Part shown: positions 1-7,268 of the stretch, in pieces
Layout of the letters: each line of letters starts with the position of its first letter
How positions within the stretch are numbered: the stretch's first letter is position 1
Origin: a bacterium
GTDB taxonomy: Bacteria > Bacteroidota > Bacteroidia > Flavobacteriales_D > Crocinitomicaceae
Assembly (NCBI GenBank): GCA_024742305.1
Contig: JANSYQ010000036.1
Coordinates: 1 to 32,725, forward strand
Reading direction: 5' to 3'
Length of the DNA stretch: 32,725 bases
Notes under the pieces: generated by a model
Database searches by the model: none
Told to the model about the DNA's origin: nothing
The model's input: only the letters and a program-made list of their open reading frames with translations
Program-made: the position numbers and the translations under genes

Positions 1-85
1 AAATTCATTTTCAGCGGCAGACCGAAGGAGTGATTGATTGCCATAATAGTGGAGTTTTATTATGTTCCCAAGATAGATAAATAAT

Positions 86-616
86 CTATTTCTCGTGGCG
101 CAGTGAATCTGACTTTTCGTAGTCTTCCATGACTCTTTGTAGACGAGAACTGAGACTGTCAGATTGTACTTCGTTGATGTTCAATGTGTCGGAAGTAATG
201 AAGTGAATGCTACTATCTGACGGATCTATAACAATGGGCATGATCTTGTTGAAAGAGTATCGATCCAATAATGTGGTATCAATTCTTTTAACGGTGCGGA
301 TGGAGTCTCGCAGTGAACTAAATTTTTCAATTTTCCGATTTGTCTCGAGAATGGAGCAACTCAATTGGGAAGTCTGAGCAACGTAGTCCATATCTCGATG
401 CTTCAAATCATACTTTTTGCGGTACTCTTCATAGCTGAGGTGCAAATAATCCGTCATCACGGTATCATTGTAATTCTCTTTGAAAAATGCATCTTGTTCG
501 TATTCGCGAAGCTTGGTAGTAACCTCGGCATGCTCTTCGAGAGACTCTTGAGAGGGTTTGCAGCTTGTCAAGAAAAGAGGCACCAACACTATAAGAAGCA
601 TTTTTTCTAAAACCAT
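86..616 (-). CDS. Putative lipoprotein of unknown function
   Basis: This predicted 176-residue protein has a short N-terminal hydrophobic stretch ending in a lipobox-like LFLTSC at about residues 14-19, so it is probably a lipoprotein anchored by Cys19. The rest is charged and mostly helical, rich in Glu, Lys, Asp and Tyr, with a long coiled-coil-like middle. I do not recognise a family. The ATG at 614-616 lies inside the end of the upstream HEAT-repeat gene (10-base overlap), which suggests translational coupling. A second ATG at 599-601 would give a shorter, equally good signal peptide (MLLIVL...) and could be the real start. It is the last clear gene of a minus-strand run at the left edge. 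Product confidence is low; existence of the gene is likely. Confidence 0.65.
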   Translation of the reverse strand: MVLEKMLLIVLVPLFLTSCKPSQESLEEHAEVTTKLREYEQDAFFKENYNDTVMTDYLHLSYEEYRKKYDLKHRDMDYVAQTSQLSCSILETNRKIEKFSSLRDSIRTVKRIDTTLLDRYSFNKIMPIVIDPSDSSIHFITSDTLNINEVQSDSLSSRLQRVMEDYEKSDSLRHEK

Positions 617-1059
617 TTTCCAGAGTTCATGGGTTTGCGTAACATTTGCTTCAAATTTTCAAAAGATTTCCGACTGGGTCTATCTTTTTTCTCCGGCATG
701 TATCCTTTTTCCTGAGAGCGACCTTTTATCTCAGGTTCTTTTTTCCTTTCGACCCAAAACAGACGTTTCTTCTGAATGGTTTCTTGGATGTCTGCATCCA
801 CTCCAATATTTTCCAATGCACACATAGCCGCTTCAGAGACTAAGTAAACGGAGTCATCGATGCTACTAACAAGTGCGTGTTTCGATACGCTAGAACGCAA
901 TTCGCCCAAGTACTTCGCGGCCAATGCACGGATATCGTACGTTCCTCGCTTCAAAGCATACTCGATAGCGGGAATATTTTTCTTTCGCCTTTTTCTATCG
1001 AGCCACTTTTTGCTCAAGCTAGAGAATCTCAGCGTTACGAATAGTTTCTTCAGAAGCAT
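607..1059 (-). CDS. Small HEAT-repeat-like protein
   Basis: This is a 150-residue basic protein with no signal peptide. Residues about 28-88 contain two helical repeats of HEAT type, with the pattern 'IRALAAKYLGEL' followed by 'VYLVSEAAMCALENIG', the usual Ala/Leu-spaced repeat core. The C-terminal 50 residues are Lys/Arg/Glu-rich and probably disordered. HEAT repeats usually mediate protein-protein contacts; no enzymatic motif is visible. It sits upstream of and overlaps the lipoprotein gene by 10 bases, so the two are probably one transcript. Its partner is unknown. Confidence 0.6.
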   Translation of the reverse strand: MLLKKLFVTLRFSSLSKKWLDRKRRKKNIPAIEYALKRGTYDIRALAAKYLGELRSSVSKHALVSSIDDSVYLVSEAAMCALENIGVDADIQETIQKKRLFWVERKKEPEIKGRSQEKGYMPEKKDRPSRKSFENLKQMLRKPMNSGKWF

Positions 1060-1086
1060 CAGTTAGCGAATGTTGGCTCTAATTCT

Positions 1087-1626
1087 CTAGCGTACGTATT
1101 CTACTTGCAATCCTTTTCCAAAAAGGAAAGTTTCGTTGGTTGCTGTTCGGATTTTTTCGCGACTTGTCGCTTTGCCTCCATTGGACTGAACTTCTGTTAC
1201 GAAATAATAGAAATCTTTGGTGTCATGCTTCTCAATACTCCACGTGGCACTTTTAATGTTCAGTGCATCCATAACGGCACTATCGTACGAAACGGTTCCA
1301 TCGGCATTCAAAGTCATTTTCATCTTTTCACCGTTTTGATACCCGTACGGATAGGCAGATGTTTGGTCGTTTCCTTGGACTGTTGCCTTGGAGTATGTCC
1401 ATGTTCCAACGAGTAGTTCCTTCATTTCTTCAGCATTTGTAGGAGGGGTCGTTGGTTTCTCGGGAGTATTGTTTTCCTCTTGGCTTTCTTCATCGTTGTT
1501 AGTTGCTTCAGTGGAAGTTTCATTGTCAGCAGTTGCGTCATCACTCGTTTCGGCATCAGAAGAGTTACAAGCCGCGAGTAGTAATACACATACGACAACA
1601 ATCGATGTAAAAATGCTTTTATTCAT
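1087..1626 (-). CDS. Lipocalin-like lipoprotein
   Basis: From the ATG at 1624-1626 the protein is about 179 residues. It begins MNKSIFTSIVVVCVLLLAAC, a typical signal peptide with lipobox LAAC, so it should be lipid-anchored. Residues about 20-75 are a low-complexity acidic Thr/Glu/Asp linker. The remaining ~105 residues start 'LLVGTWTYS' and continue as alternating beta strands ('GTVSYDSAVMDA', 'SATWSIEKHD'), the pattern of Bacteroidota lipocalin-like domains; the ligand is unknown. The frame is open further upstream, but a TAnnTTTG promoter at 1652-1659 and the signal peptide both favour the start at 1626. The gene follows copA but has its own promoter. Family assignment is by pattern only. 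Confidence 0.65.
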   Translation of the reverse strand: MNKSIFTSIVVVCVLLLAACNSSDAETSDDATADNETSTEATNNDEESQEENNTPEKPTTPPTNAEEMKELLVGTWTYSKATVQGNDQTSAYPYGYQNGEKMKMTLNADGTVSYDSAVMDALNIKSATWSIEKHDTKDFYYFVTEVQSNGGKATSREKIRTATNETFLFGKGLQVEYVR

Positions 1627-1651
1627 GTTGTTTGATTTGATCGGTGTCTTA

Positions 1652-1659
1652 CAAAGGTA
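1652..1659 (-). promoter_or_regulatory. Bacteroidota -7 promoter box
   Basis: On the minus strand this reads TACCTTTG, an exact match to the Bacteroidota -7 consensus TAnnTTTG. It lies about 25 bases upstream of the ATG at 1626, giving a short leader for the lipocalin-like lipoprotein gene. It supports this start over the longer open frame. No clear -33 TTG was found at the ideal distance. Confidence 0.5.
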
Positions 1660-1733
1660 TGAATTGTATTTTTGGAATAAAACGAATTGGGGTTGAGGTA
1701 CATAGGTCCCATTTACCGACTTGTACACCAATA

Positions 1734-4265
1734 TTAATCCAAAGTTTTTGTTCGCAAGCGCAAGGCATTTCCGATTACAGAAACGGAACTAAAACTCATA
1801 GCCAAAGCAGCAATCATAGGAGAGAGAAGTATGCCGAAAAACGGGAACAACACACCTGCGGCAATAGGTACACCAATGGTGTTGTAAACAAGAGCGAAAA
1901 ATAGGTTTTGCTTGATGTTTCTCATAACCGCATCGCTCAAGTTTTTTGCCTTTACAATTCCGTGTAAATCGCCCTTTACCAGCGTAATCATTGCACTTTC
2001 AATGGCGACATCGGTTCCAGTTCCCATAGCAATTCCTACATCGCTTTTGGCCAATGCGGGTGCATCGTTGATACCATCTCCGGCCATTGCCACCACCTTA
2101 CCGCTTTTTTGGAGTTTTTCTACTTCTTTCAGTTTGTCCTCCGGTAACATGTTTGCTTTGAAATCGGCGAGGTTGAGTTCATTCGCAACTGCTTTCGCTG
2201 TTTCCGGGTTATCACCAGTTAACATAATCACCTCGATTCCGCTGTCTTGAAGTTCTTTGATAGCCTTTGCACTCGTTTGCTTTATTTCATCGCCTATGGC
2301 AACATATCCTACAACGTTTGTATCAATTGCCAAATAGGAAACCGTTTTACCTCTCTTCTGAAAAGATGCTGCTTTTTCCAGCATGTCTGAGCTTACCGTA
2401 GCACTGGCGTGCTCCATCATTTTTTGATTTCCGAGACTTACCTTTTTGCCCGAGATTTTTCCTTCTACGCCTTTTCCTGTGATGGCTTCGAAACCTTCCG
2501 ATTGTATTGACTCAATACTGCGTTCTTTTCCGTACTTAACTGTTGCCTCAGCCAAAGGGTGTTCACTGTTTCTGTTAAGGGATACAATGTATTGGAGCAC
2601 TTCATCTTCACTATATTGATCGTTAAACGTCCCGACTTCTTCAACACTTGGTTTTCCTTCAGTGATAGTACCCGTTTTGTCCACGATTAATGTGGTGACT
2701 TCATACATTTTTTCTAAAGCTGCTGCATTTTTCACCAATACGCCCTGTTGAGCACCTTTACCGACCCCTACCATAACAGACATCGGAGTTGCAAGTCCTA
2801 AGGCGCAAGGACAGGCTACGATTAGCACGGCTACTGCATTCACCATCGCGTAAACATAAGCAGGACTTGGTCCCCAAATTGCCCAAACGATAAAAGTGAT
2901 GAGCGAAATAAGGACTACAATGGGTACAAAATAGCCTGAGACAGTATCGGCAACTTTTTGGATGGGTGCGCGACTTCTACTGGCATCATTGACCATGGTG
3001 ATAATTTGCGAAAGCAGGGTATCGCTGCCAACCTTTTCGGCTTTCATTAAAAAGGATTGATTGCCATTAATGGTACCGCTGCTAACTTGATCATCAACCG
3101 ACTTTTTTACTGGAATTGGTTCTCCTGTAATCATGGATTCATCGATGCTAGTACTTCCTTCAATGATGATTCCGTCTACTGGGATTTTTTCACCAGGCTT
3201 TACTTTGAGAATATCATCCTGTTCTATTGAGTCGATGGCGACTTCGATTTCCTCGCCGTCCACCATTTTTGTGGTCTTGTTTGGGGCGAGCTTCAGTAAC
3301 TCTTTGACGGCCGAGTTCGTTTTGCTGTGTGCACGAGCCTCAAGTAACTGTCCCAGTAATACCAAGGTGAGAATGACCGTTGCTGCTTCGAAATAAACAT
3401 GAACTGTTCCTGCCTCCGTTTTGAATTGTTCAGGAAAGAAATCGGGAAAGAGTAGTCCGAAGAAACTAAAAAGCCAAGCGACACCGGCGCCCAGTCCAAT
3501 GAGCGTGAACATATTTGGACTTCGTCTGATTATGCTACTGTAGGCTCGTTGGAAAAACATCCAAGTGGCATAGAAGACCACAGGGATGGAGAGTACGAAC
3601 TGGATCCAGTTCCAATATTTAATCTCAAGTATCTCATGGAGCGGGTTGTTATGGATCATCTCGCTCATGGCAATAATGAAGATGGGCAAGGTGAAGCCTG
3701 TAGCGATCCAAAACTTCTTGGACAACCTATTGTACGTTTTTTCTTCAGCGCTAAGGTCGGGCTCTTTGGGGACGAGGTCCATTCCACAGATGGGACATGA
3801 ACCCGGCTCGTCTTCAACAACTTCAGGGTGCATAGGGCATGTCCATTGTTCGGCGGAAGTGTTGTTATTGAGCGATTGTTCTTCCACTAGGTCCATGCCG
3901 CAAACAGGGCAGTCGCCTGGCTCATCATACTTTTTGTCCCCTTCGCAGTGCATAGGGCAGTAAAAGACACCAGCTCCCTTCTTTTTTGCTACATCTTTGT
4001 GATTCTTGTGGTCGTGATGCCCATTGTGTTTGGTTGTTTCGTCGTGAGTATGGTCATCGTCCTTAGGGTGAATGTCGTAATTACTATCTGCCAAGGCTTC
4101 TTTTAACGTTTCAATCGCGATGTGTGATTCCATCTCGACGGTGGCTTGAGACTTTTCTAAATCCACAGAAGCTTGAATTACTCCTGGCACTTTCGATAGT
4201 GCTTCTTGCACGTGCTTTTGGCAACCCTTGCAAGACATTCCTGATATATGATAGGTATGCTTCAT
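1734..4265 (-). CDS. copA: Copper-translocating P1B-type ATPase
   Basis: This 843-residue heavy-metal P-type ATPase should export Cu(I) across the inner membrane. The N-terminus is an HMA domain with metal-binding GMSCKGC (Cys12, Cys15), then a His-rich stretch (about 70-90) and two small heavy-metal-binding domains of the YCPMHC...CPVCGM type (about 102-129 and 142-166). Eight membrane helices follow. Catalytic motifs are intact: TGEP (390-393), CPC in the sixth helix (485-487), DKTGT with phospho-Asp529, HP (569-570) and GDGINDAP (729-736). CPC plus the HP signature indicates Cu+/Ag+ specificity. It lies 82 bases downstream of the AraC-type regulator on the same strand, consistent with a metal-responsive unit. 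Family assignment is very secure; the exact metal is inferred from motifs. Confidence 0.95.
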   Translation of the reverse strand: MKHTYHISGMSCKGCQKHVQEALSKVPGVIQASVDLEKSQATVEMESHIAIETLKEALADSNYDIHPKDDDHTHDETTKHNGHHDHKNHKDVAKKKGAGVFYCPMHCEGDKKYDEPGDCPVCGMDLVEEQSLNNNTSAEQWTCPMHPEVVEDEPGSCPICGMDLVPKEPDLSAEEKTYNRLSKKFWIATGFTLPIFIIAMSEMIHNNPLHEILEIKYWNWIQFVLSIPVVFYATWMFFQRAYSSIIRRSPNMFTLIGLGAGVAWLFSFFGLLFPDFFPEQFKTEAGTVHVYFEAATVILTLVLLGQLLEARAHSKTNSAVKELLKLAPNKTTKMVDGEEIEVAIDSIEQDDILKVKPGEKIPVDGIIIEGSTSIDESMITGEPIPVKKSVDDQVSSGTINGNQSFLMKAEKVGSDTLLSQIITMVNDASRSRAPIQKVADTVSGYFVPIVVLISLITFIVWAIWGPSPAYVYAMVNAVAVLIVACPCALGLATPMSVMVGVGKGAQQGVLVKNAAALEKMYEVTTLIVDKTGTITEGKPSVEEVGTFNDQYSEDEVLQYIVSLNRNSEHPLAEATVKYGKERSIESIQSEGFEAITGKGVEGKISGKKVSLGNQKMMEHASATVSSDMLEKAASFQKRGKTVSYLAIDTNVVGYVAIGDEIKQTSAKAIKELQDSGIEVIMLTGDNPETAKAVANELNLADFKANMLPEDKLKEVEKLQKSGKVVAMAGDGINDAPALAKSDVGIAMGTGTDVAIESAMITLVKGDLHGIVKAKNLSDAVMRNIKQNLFFALVYNTIGVPIAAGVLFPFFGILLSPMIAALAMSFSSVSVIGNALRLRTKTLD

Positions 4266-4285
4266 CCTTGTTAGTTTCTATACAT

Positions 4286-4353
4286 TACAAAATTGTAGGC
4301 AATTAAACAGGGATGTATTACATAATTTTGGAAAAGAGTTGTAAGATTTACAA
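4286..4353. promoter_or_regulatory. Two short inverted repeats in the araC-copA gap
   Basis: The gap before copA holds two related dyads: TACAA-AA-TTGTA at 4286-4297 and TTGTAA-GAT-TTACAA at 4339-4353, the latter overlapping the stop of the AraC-type gene. Both use the half-site TTGTA/TACAA. The first lies about 20-30 bases upstream of the copA start codon, where an operator would act. The second could also be a small hairpin. The sequence shows only the symmetry; the regulatory role is inference. Confidence 0.35.
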
Positions 4354-4908
4354 TTCGTCCAAAGGCTTCCTGTGAATTGGACGTAACTTCTTGAAGTGAG
4401 TGGGGGTAAGTCCAGTTATCTTTTTAAATTGATTGCTGAGATACGCTACGGATGAATAATTCAATTTATGCGCAATTTCATTCAATGTTAACTCGTCATA
4501 GACAAGAAGTTCCTTGACCTTTTCTATTTTTTGGAGAATGTAATATTTCTCTACAGTCATCCCTTCCACCTCCGAAAAAAGCTTACTCAAAGCACTGTAG
4601 TCCTGATTCAATTCTTGGCTGAGATAGTCGGAGAGGGTAAGGTTTAGGTTATTATTTTTATTTTGAATCACGTCAGTGATCAGGTTTTTGATCTTCTCGA
4701 TTTTCTGCCTCCTTTTGTCGTCTAGAAGTTCGAAACCAACTTCAAGCAGTGCCCTCTCTAATTGTGTTTTTATTTTAGAAATGTTGTTCTCCTGAATCTC
4801 TACCTCGCCTAGCTCTATTCGAAGTGGAGTAAGACCAATCGTTTCGAGTATTGATTTTACCGCTAGTTTGCAGCGGTTACAGACCATATTTTTGATGTAG
4901 ATTTTCAA
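4348..4908 (-). CDS. AraC-family regulator with HMA-like N-terminus
   Basis: This is a 186-residue predicted transcription regulator. The C-terminal ~100 residues contain an AraC-type double helix-turn-helix, including 'LTLNEIAHKLNYSSVAYLSNQFKKITGLTPTHFKK', given here only as the recognisable pattern: the second helix-turn-helix ends in the F-K-x-x-T-G-x-T-P-x-x-F-K signature. The first 75 residues start MKIYIKNMVCNRCK with Cys10 and Cys13 in the position of the CxxC of HMA metal-binding domains, and continue like a ferredoxin-fold HMA. Direct metal sensing by this domain is a reasonable inference. It is immediately upstream of copA on the same strand, so copA is the likely target. The fold assignment of the N-terminus rests on CxxC position and length only. 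Confidence 0.85.
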   Translation of the reverse strand: MKIYIKNMVCNRCKLAVKSILETIGLTPLRIELGEVEIQENNISKIKTQLERALLEVGFELLDDKRRQKIEKIKNLITDVIQNKNNNLNLTLSDYLSQELNQDYSALSKLFSEVEGMTVEKYYILQKIEKVKELLVYDELTLNEIAHKLNYSSVAYLSNQFKKITGLTPTHFKKLRPIHRKPLDEL

Positions 4909-5014
4909 TCTTTAGTTTGATTTCTTTTGTGACGAACTACCTATCCAAAGTACATTTTTTCGGATATCTATGTGTTTTTGCCGAAAAGTAAATGACTAAA
5001 TATTCTGAAGGACG

Positions 5015-5530
5015 TCAGTCTCTAAACCAACCCGAGTACTTCACATAATTATTGGCAATTCGCATGACTTCACCTTCGAATAATTCGGGAGAAATTTCTT
5101 TCACTTTTTTGGCGGGAACACCGGCATAAATTGACCCAGCTTCTACGCGGGTGCCTTCTTTTAGAACGGCTCCGGCAGCTATGATGGATCCTGATTCGAT
5201 GTAACAATTATCCATAACGATACTTCCCATTCCGATGAGAACGTTGTCTTCTACTGTGCAGCCATGCACTAATGCATTGTGTCCAATGGAGACGTTATTT
5301 CCCAAAACAGTTTTTGTTTTCTCGAAAGTACAATGAATCACTGCGCCATCCTGAACGTTCACCTTGTTCCCCATAGTGATGGAGTTGACATCTCCACGAA
5401 TCACGGCATTAAACCACACAGAGCATTGATCGCCCATGGTGACATCTCCTACGATTGTGGCGTTTTCCGCAAACCAGCAGTCGTTTCCATGAACTGGAGA
5501 TTTACCTCTACATTCTTTGATGAGTGCCAT
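5015..5530 (-). CDS. Gamma-carbonic-anhydrase family protein
   Basis: This 171-residue left-handed beta-helix protein has hexapeptide repeats across most of its length (for example 'ATIVGDVTMGDQCSVWFNAVIRGD'-type turns). It contains the three His that bind metal at trimer interfaces in gamma-carbonic anhydrases: His66 (VIHCT), His84 (IGHNA) and His89 (VHGC). Its length and the C-terminal helix match the short cytoplasmic YrdA/PaaY-like group. Many members of this group have weak or no carbonic anhydrase activity, so the reaction is uncertain. The gene stands alone between the copper genes and the LytTR operon, on the same strand. Family call is secure; function is not. Confidence 0.9.
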   Translation of the reverse strand: MALIKECRGKSPVHGNDCWFAENATIVGDVTMGDQCSVWFNAVIRGDVNSITMGNKVNVQDGAVIHCTFEKTKTVLGNNVSIGHNALVHGCTVEDNVLIGMGSIVMDNCYIESGSIIAAGAVLKEGTRVEAGSIYAGVPAKKVKEISPELFEGEVMRIANNYVKYSGWFRD

Positions 5531-5593
5531 TTTTTTTACCGGAAATTACAGAAACTTTGTGAAAATCGAGTTTGGAAAACAATCTGGATTCGA

Positions 5594-6349
5594 CTAGTTT
5601 ATAATCCCTAGTGCTTGGCAAACATCCTTCTTTCGACGTGCAGCAACGGTGATTACCGAGCCGTCAGATAAAACTAAATCGCCCGTTTTACCTCGAATGT
5701 ATTTTGTGATGTAATTGATATTGACGATGTTCGATTTGTGAACTTTAAGAAAATTCGCTTCCGTTAGAATTTCTTCATACTCCGCCATTGGTTTAGAAAT
5801 TAGCATTTTCTTGCCGCCTTTCAAATAAAAATTACAGTAAGCTCTATCGGCTTCACAGCGAATAATATCATCCACATCCATGAATTCGATTCCCTCGGCG
5901 GTTGGTAAAGCAATTTTGGAAAATGAATTATTACCCTGTGCCATGTTTCCGTTGAGTAAGGTAACCTGATCGTTGTAATAGTTTGAATCTGAGGATCGCT
6001 CTTTGCACTTTTGAATGGCCTCTTCCAACTCCTGCACATTTAATGGTTTCAATAAGTAATCCATCGCGGCATATTTAATTGCTTTGATGGCATACGCCGC
6101 ATGAGCTGTGGTGAATATAACTTTGAAGTTTACTGTTTCAAGTGACTCTAATAAATCAAATCCGCTTCCTCCGGGCATTTCCACATCTAGAAAAACAACA
6201 TCCGGACTTTTTGAAAGAATTAATGTTTTCGCCTCAATGATATTTGCTGCTGACCCAACTATTTCAACATCAGGGCAAAACATTTCAATCATTTTAGCAA
6301 TTGATAATCGCACCTGTTTTTCATCATCCACAATAACACATCGCAACAT
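5594..6349 (-). CDS. LytTR-type response regulator
   Basis: This is a 251-residue cytoplasmic DNA-binding response regulator. The receiver domain (about 3-120) is complete: acidic pair Asp8-Asp9, phospho-acceptor Asp55 (VFLDVEMPGG), Thr80/81 and Lys101 (LLKPL). The C-terminal ~100 residues are a LytTR DNA-binding domain with the typical 'VDDIIRCEADRAYCNFYLKGGKK' opening, quoted only as pattern, and 'FLKVHKSNIVNINYI'. LytTR proteins bind two direct repeats spaced about two helical turns apart. It is 15 bases downstream of the degenerate LytS-like gene and presumably co-transcribed. Because that partner has lost its catalytic His, the phosphodonor must be elsewhere or the receiver is used without a cognate kinase here. 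Confidence 0.93.
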   Translation of the reverse strand: MLRCVIVDDEKQVRLSIAKMIEMFCPDVEIVGSAANIIEAKTLILSKSPDVVFLDVEMPGGSGFDLLESLETVNFKVIFTTAHAAYAIKAIKYAAMDYLLKPLNVQELEEAIQKCKERSSDSNYYNDQVTLLNGNMAQGNNSFSKIALPTAEGIEFMDVDDIIRCEADRAYCNFYLKGGKKMLISKPMAEYEEILTEANFLKVHKSNIVNINYITKYIRGKTGDLVLSDGSVITVAARRKKDVCQALGIIN

Positions 6350-6364
6350 AGTAGCTTGTTTTGG

Positions 6365-7069
6365 TTAGTTTTCTGGGAATGTTAACTCCACTTCACATCC
6401 TCGTTGTATTTCCGAACTATCAAAAAGACTATATCTTTTAATTTCGTAGGCATTTTTACCCTTTATTGCATTTAAGAAGCCGCGTCTCGATTCTTTACAC
6501 TTGAAATCTTTAATACGAATCGCTTGTTGTTTCCTTCTCTGCAATTTACTCATATTTTCCTTATCTCTTGTAGTAGCAGAAAAGGTCATAGTCACCTGAT
6601 TCGAAATGTTTACTTTGTAATTCATAAAGAATACAGGAGACTTGCAGTTGACACTTAAAATCCAATCAATTACTTCTGCTACGTACGGTTGAACGTACAT
6701 GGCAGGCACCAAAACTTGGCTTGAATCGAGCTTTTTGGGGATCTTCCAATCAAAGGTATACGGCTTCGAATGCGACATTAACTTGATTTCGATATACTTT
6801 TCAATAAACTTAATTTCTTTGCTTAAGGGAACTGCTTCCTCCTTAATATTGTCTGTTGATAGTCGTACTAACTTTGTCACTGAGGAGAGAAGGGCCAAAA
6901 ACTCTCTCGGCTCTTTGTTTAATGCATAGAATTGAAATGAACTTAAAACATCCAAAATGAAGCGTTCATCGAGTTGAGAATTTAAAAGCATGGATCGCAT
7001 GTGAAGATCTGTTCTTCTACTTTTTTTCGGGATCTGCGAGGATGCTTTATGTTGTTTACTTCTTAACAT
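6365..7069 (-). CDS. Degenerate LytS-like histidine kinase (pseudokinase)
   Basis: This 234-residue soluble protein has no membrane segment. Residues about 28-140 align by eye with the LytS/His_kinase module: helix 'LNSQLDERFILDVLSSF', then 'LLSSVTKLVRLS', 'VPLSKEIKFIEKYIEIK', then 'VPAMYVQPYV'. The family signature Q-I-N-P-H-F-L-F-N is here Q-L-D-E-R-F-I-L-D, so the phospho-accepting His is Arg36. The N-box 'QPFVENAIxHG' is replaced by QPYVAEVID (127-135), losing the key Asn. No glycine-rich ATP lid is visible. It is therefore probably catalytically dead and may act as a binding partner of the downstream LytTR regulator. Internal ATGs at codons 24 and 27 are alternative starts; the ATG at 7069 is only 5 bases from a promoter-like AAAATTTG, which favours one of them or a leaderless message. 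Confidence 0.75.
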   Translation of the reverse strand: MLRSKQHKASSQIPKKSRRTDLHMRSMLLNSQLDERFILDVLSSFQFYALNKEPREFLALLSSVTKLVRLSTDNIKEEAVPLSKEIKFIEKYIEIKLMSHSKPYTFDWKIPKKLDSSQVLVPAMYVQPYVAEVIDWILSVNCKSPVFFMNYKVNISNQVTMTFSATTRDKENMSKLQRRKQQAIRIKDFKCKESRRGFLNAIKGKNAYEIKRYSLFDSSEIQRGCEVELTFPEN

Positions 7070-7074
7070 TTGTC

Positions 7075-7240
7075 CAAATTTTCTAAGACGTCCGTATAAT
7101 TGGAATACCAGTCTTCCCAGCGTGAACTATGACTTTCCCAACGGCATTTCTCTCTTTTTTCGCTCAAGTTACTTTGGGAATACCACCCTTACCTTTGGGA
7201 AGTTAAGCTCGAAAGCGACCAATTGAGATGTTAAAATTTG
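7075..7240. promoter_or_regulatory. Divergent control region with mirrored direct-repeat operators
   Basis: Rightward arm: TGGGAA at 7175-7180, 15 bases, TGGGAA at 7196-7201, 31 bases, AAAATTTG at 7233-7240. Leftward arm (minus strand): TGGGAA at 7140-7135, 15 bases, TGGGAA at 7119-7114, 31 bases, AAAATTTG at 7082-7075. Both spacings are identical on the two sides. On the right the repeat extends to the 9-mer CTTTGGGAA with exact 21-base periodicity, the geometry known for LytTR-family sites. AAAATTTG resembles the -7 box TAnnTTTG, and no -33 TTG is at the usual distance, as expected for activator-dependent promoters. Binding by the adjacent LytTR regulator is inference. Confidence 0.6.
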
Positions 7241-7268
7241 TAGTCATACAAACCCTAAAAGAAGCGGA

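Noticed and set aside
1-44. Start of a further minus-strand gene (ATG at 42-44, MAINHSFGLPLK...)
   Set aside because: Only 14 codons are visible before the edge, with no recognisable motif; too little to support a gene.
4286-4297. Possible CopY-type cop box (TACAnnTGTA) upstream of copA
   Set aside because: The spacing between TACA and TGTA is four bases rather than two, and CopY-type repressors are not known from this phylum. Kept only as a generic dyad.
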